In this document: positions 5,388-5,576 of the stretch, piece after piece
Layout: each line of letters begins with the position of its first letter
Numbering within the stretch: the first letter of the stretch is position 1
Source: an uncultured Rothia sp.
GTDB taxonomy: Bacteria; Actinomycetota; Actinomycetes; Actinomycetales; Micrococcaceae
Reading direction: 5' to 3'
Length of the DNA: 5,576 nt
Assembly (NCBI GenBank): GCA_937935205.1
Contig: CALGXU010000227.1
Coordinates: forward strand, 1-5,576
The notes under the pieces: generated by a model
Told to the model about the DNA's origin: nothing
Seen by the model: the letters and a program-made list of their open reading frames with translations, nothing else
The model's database searches: none
Position numbers and translations under genes: made by a program

Positions 5388-5576
5388 TTATCTCACCTTC
5401 TCCAGCGGCGCGTAACGCAACAGCAGACGCTTCTCTTCCGAGCCGAAACGCACCTTCGCCACGGTCTTATCGCCGCTACCCTCAACGGCGAGCACGCGGC
5501 CCTCACCAAACTTGGTGTGGCGCACGGTATCGCCGACCGCCAGAGTCGGGATTTCCTTGCTCTGGTGCACGCGGGA
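5388..5576 (-). CDS. pcrA: ATP-dependent DNA helicase PcrA/UvrD, C-terminal end (partial)
   Basis: Only the last 62 codons of this gene are present; it continues past the right edge with an open frame. The visible part is the C-terminal Tudor-like domain of PcrA/UvrD superfamily 1 helicases: LAVGDTVRHTKFGEGRV, then a GSGDKTVAKVRFGS beta hairpin, and the closing RLLLRYAPLEKV signature. In PcrA this domain contacts RNA polymerase and links the helicase to transcription-related repair; the helicase motifs would lie outside the window. The GTG at 5570 is an internal valine, not a start. Mycobacteria carry a related helicase gene (uvrD1) close to sucC, and this arrangement fits that. The 460-bp gap and intervening terminator suggest it is not in the sucCD operon. 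Confidence 0.93.
   Translation of the reverse strand, partial: SRVHQSKEIPTLAVGDTVRHTKFGEGRVLAVEGSGDKTVAKVRFGSEEKRLLLRYAPLEKVR

Noticed and set aside
4888..5415. 175-codon plus-strand frame across the pcrA-sucC gap
   Set aside because: It starts inside sucC and ends inside pcrA on the opposite strand, has no good start signal, and its composition is that of random translation.

Overview
The window looks like a chromosomal segment from a moderately high-GC actinobacterium of the Micrococcaceae, most probably a Rothia species. The reasons are the codon choice, the strong GC-rich stem terminators, the sucC-sucD pair lying just downstream of pcrA on the same strand, and a Tat signal peptide of the 'RRxxxKAGxWSAPV' type common in exported proteins of this group. 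The genus is an inference from style and not from a database match.

Layout, left to right. Positions 1-216 are a leader region with an edge hairpin and a possible DtxR/IdeR-type iron box. Positions 217-1425 (+) encode a fusion of a ferritin-like di-iron domain to a VIT1/CCC1 membrane transporter, with a histidine-rich N-terminal tail. A degenerate 17-bp tandem repeat and a strong bidirectional terminator (1568-1602) separate it from the convergent gene at 1639-2565 (-). That gene encodes a Tat-exported, cysteine-free protein of unknown function, with two dyads in its upstream region. A 14-bp stem (2760-2796) ends the sucCD operon: sucD at 2814-3731 (-) and sucC at 3761-4927 (-), 29 bp apart. 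Upstream of sucC is 460 bp without a convincing gene; it holds two leader hairpins, two GGGT/ACCC dyads and the terminator of pcrA. The last 56 or so codons of a PcrA/UvrD-type helicase, with its C-terminal Tudor-like domain, run off the right edge (5388-5576, -).

How the genes work together: SucC and SucD are the two subunits of succinyl-CoA synthetase and form one operon. The ferritin-VIT protein probably handles iron or manganese at the membrane and is an independent transcription unit, as are the exported protein and pcrA. I see no mobile element, CRISPR array, rRNA or tRNA, and no defence or biosynthetic cluster. Most of the window is ordinary core genome. The parts most worth a second look are the repeat-encoded histidine tail and possible iron box of the ferritin-VIT gene, the orphan Tat substrate with its dyads, and the structured region upstream of sucC.
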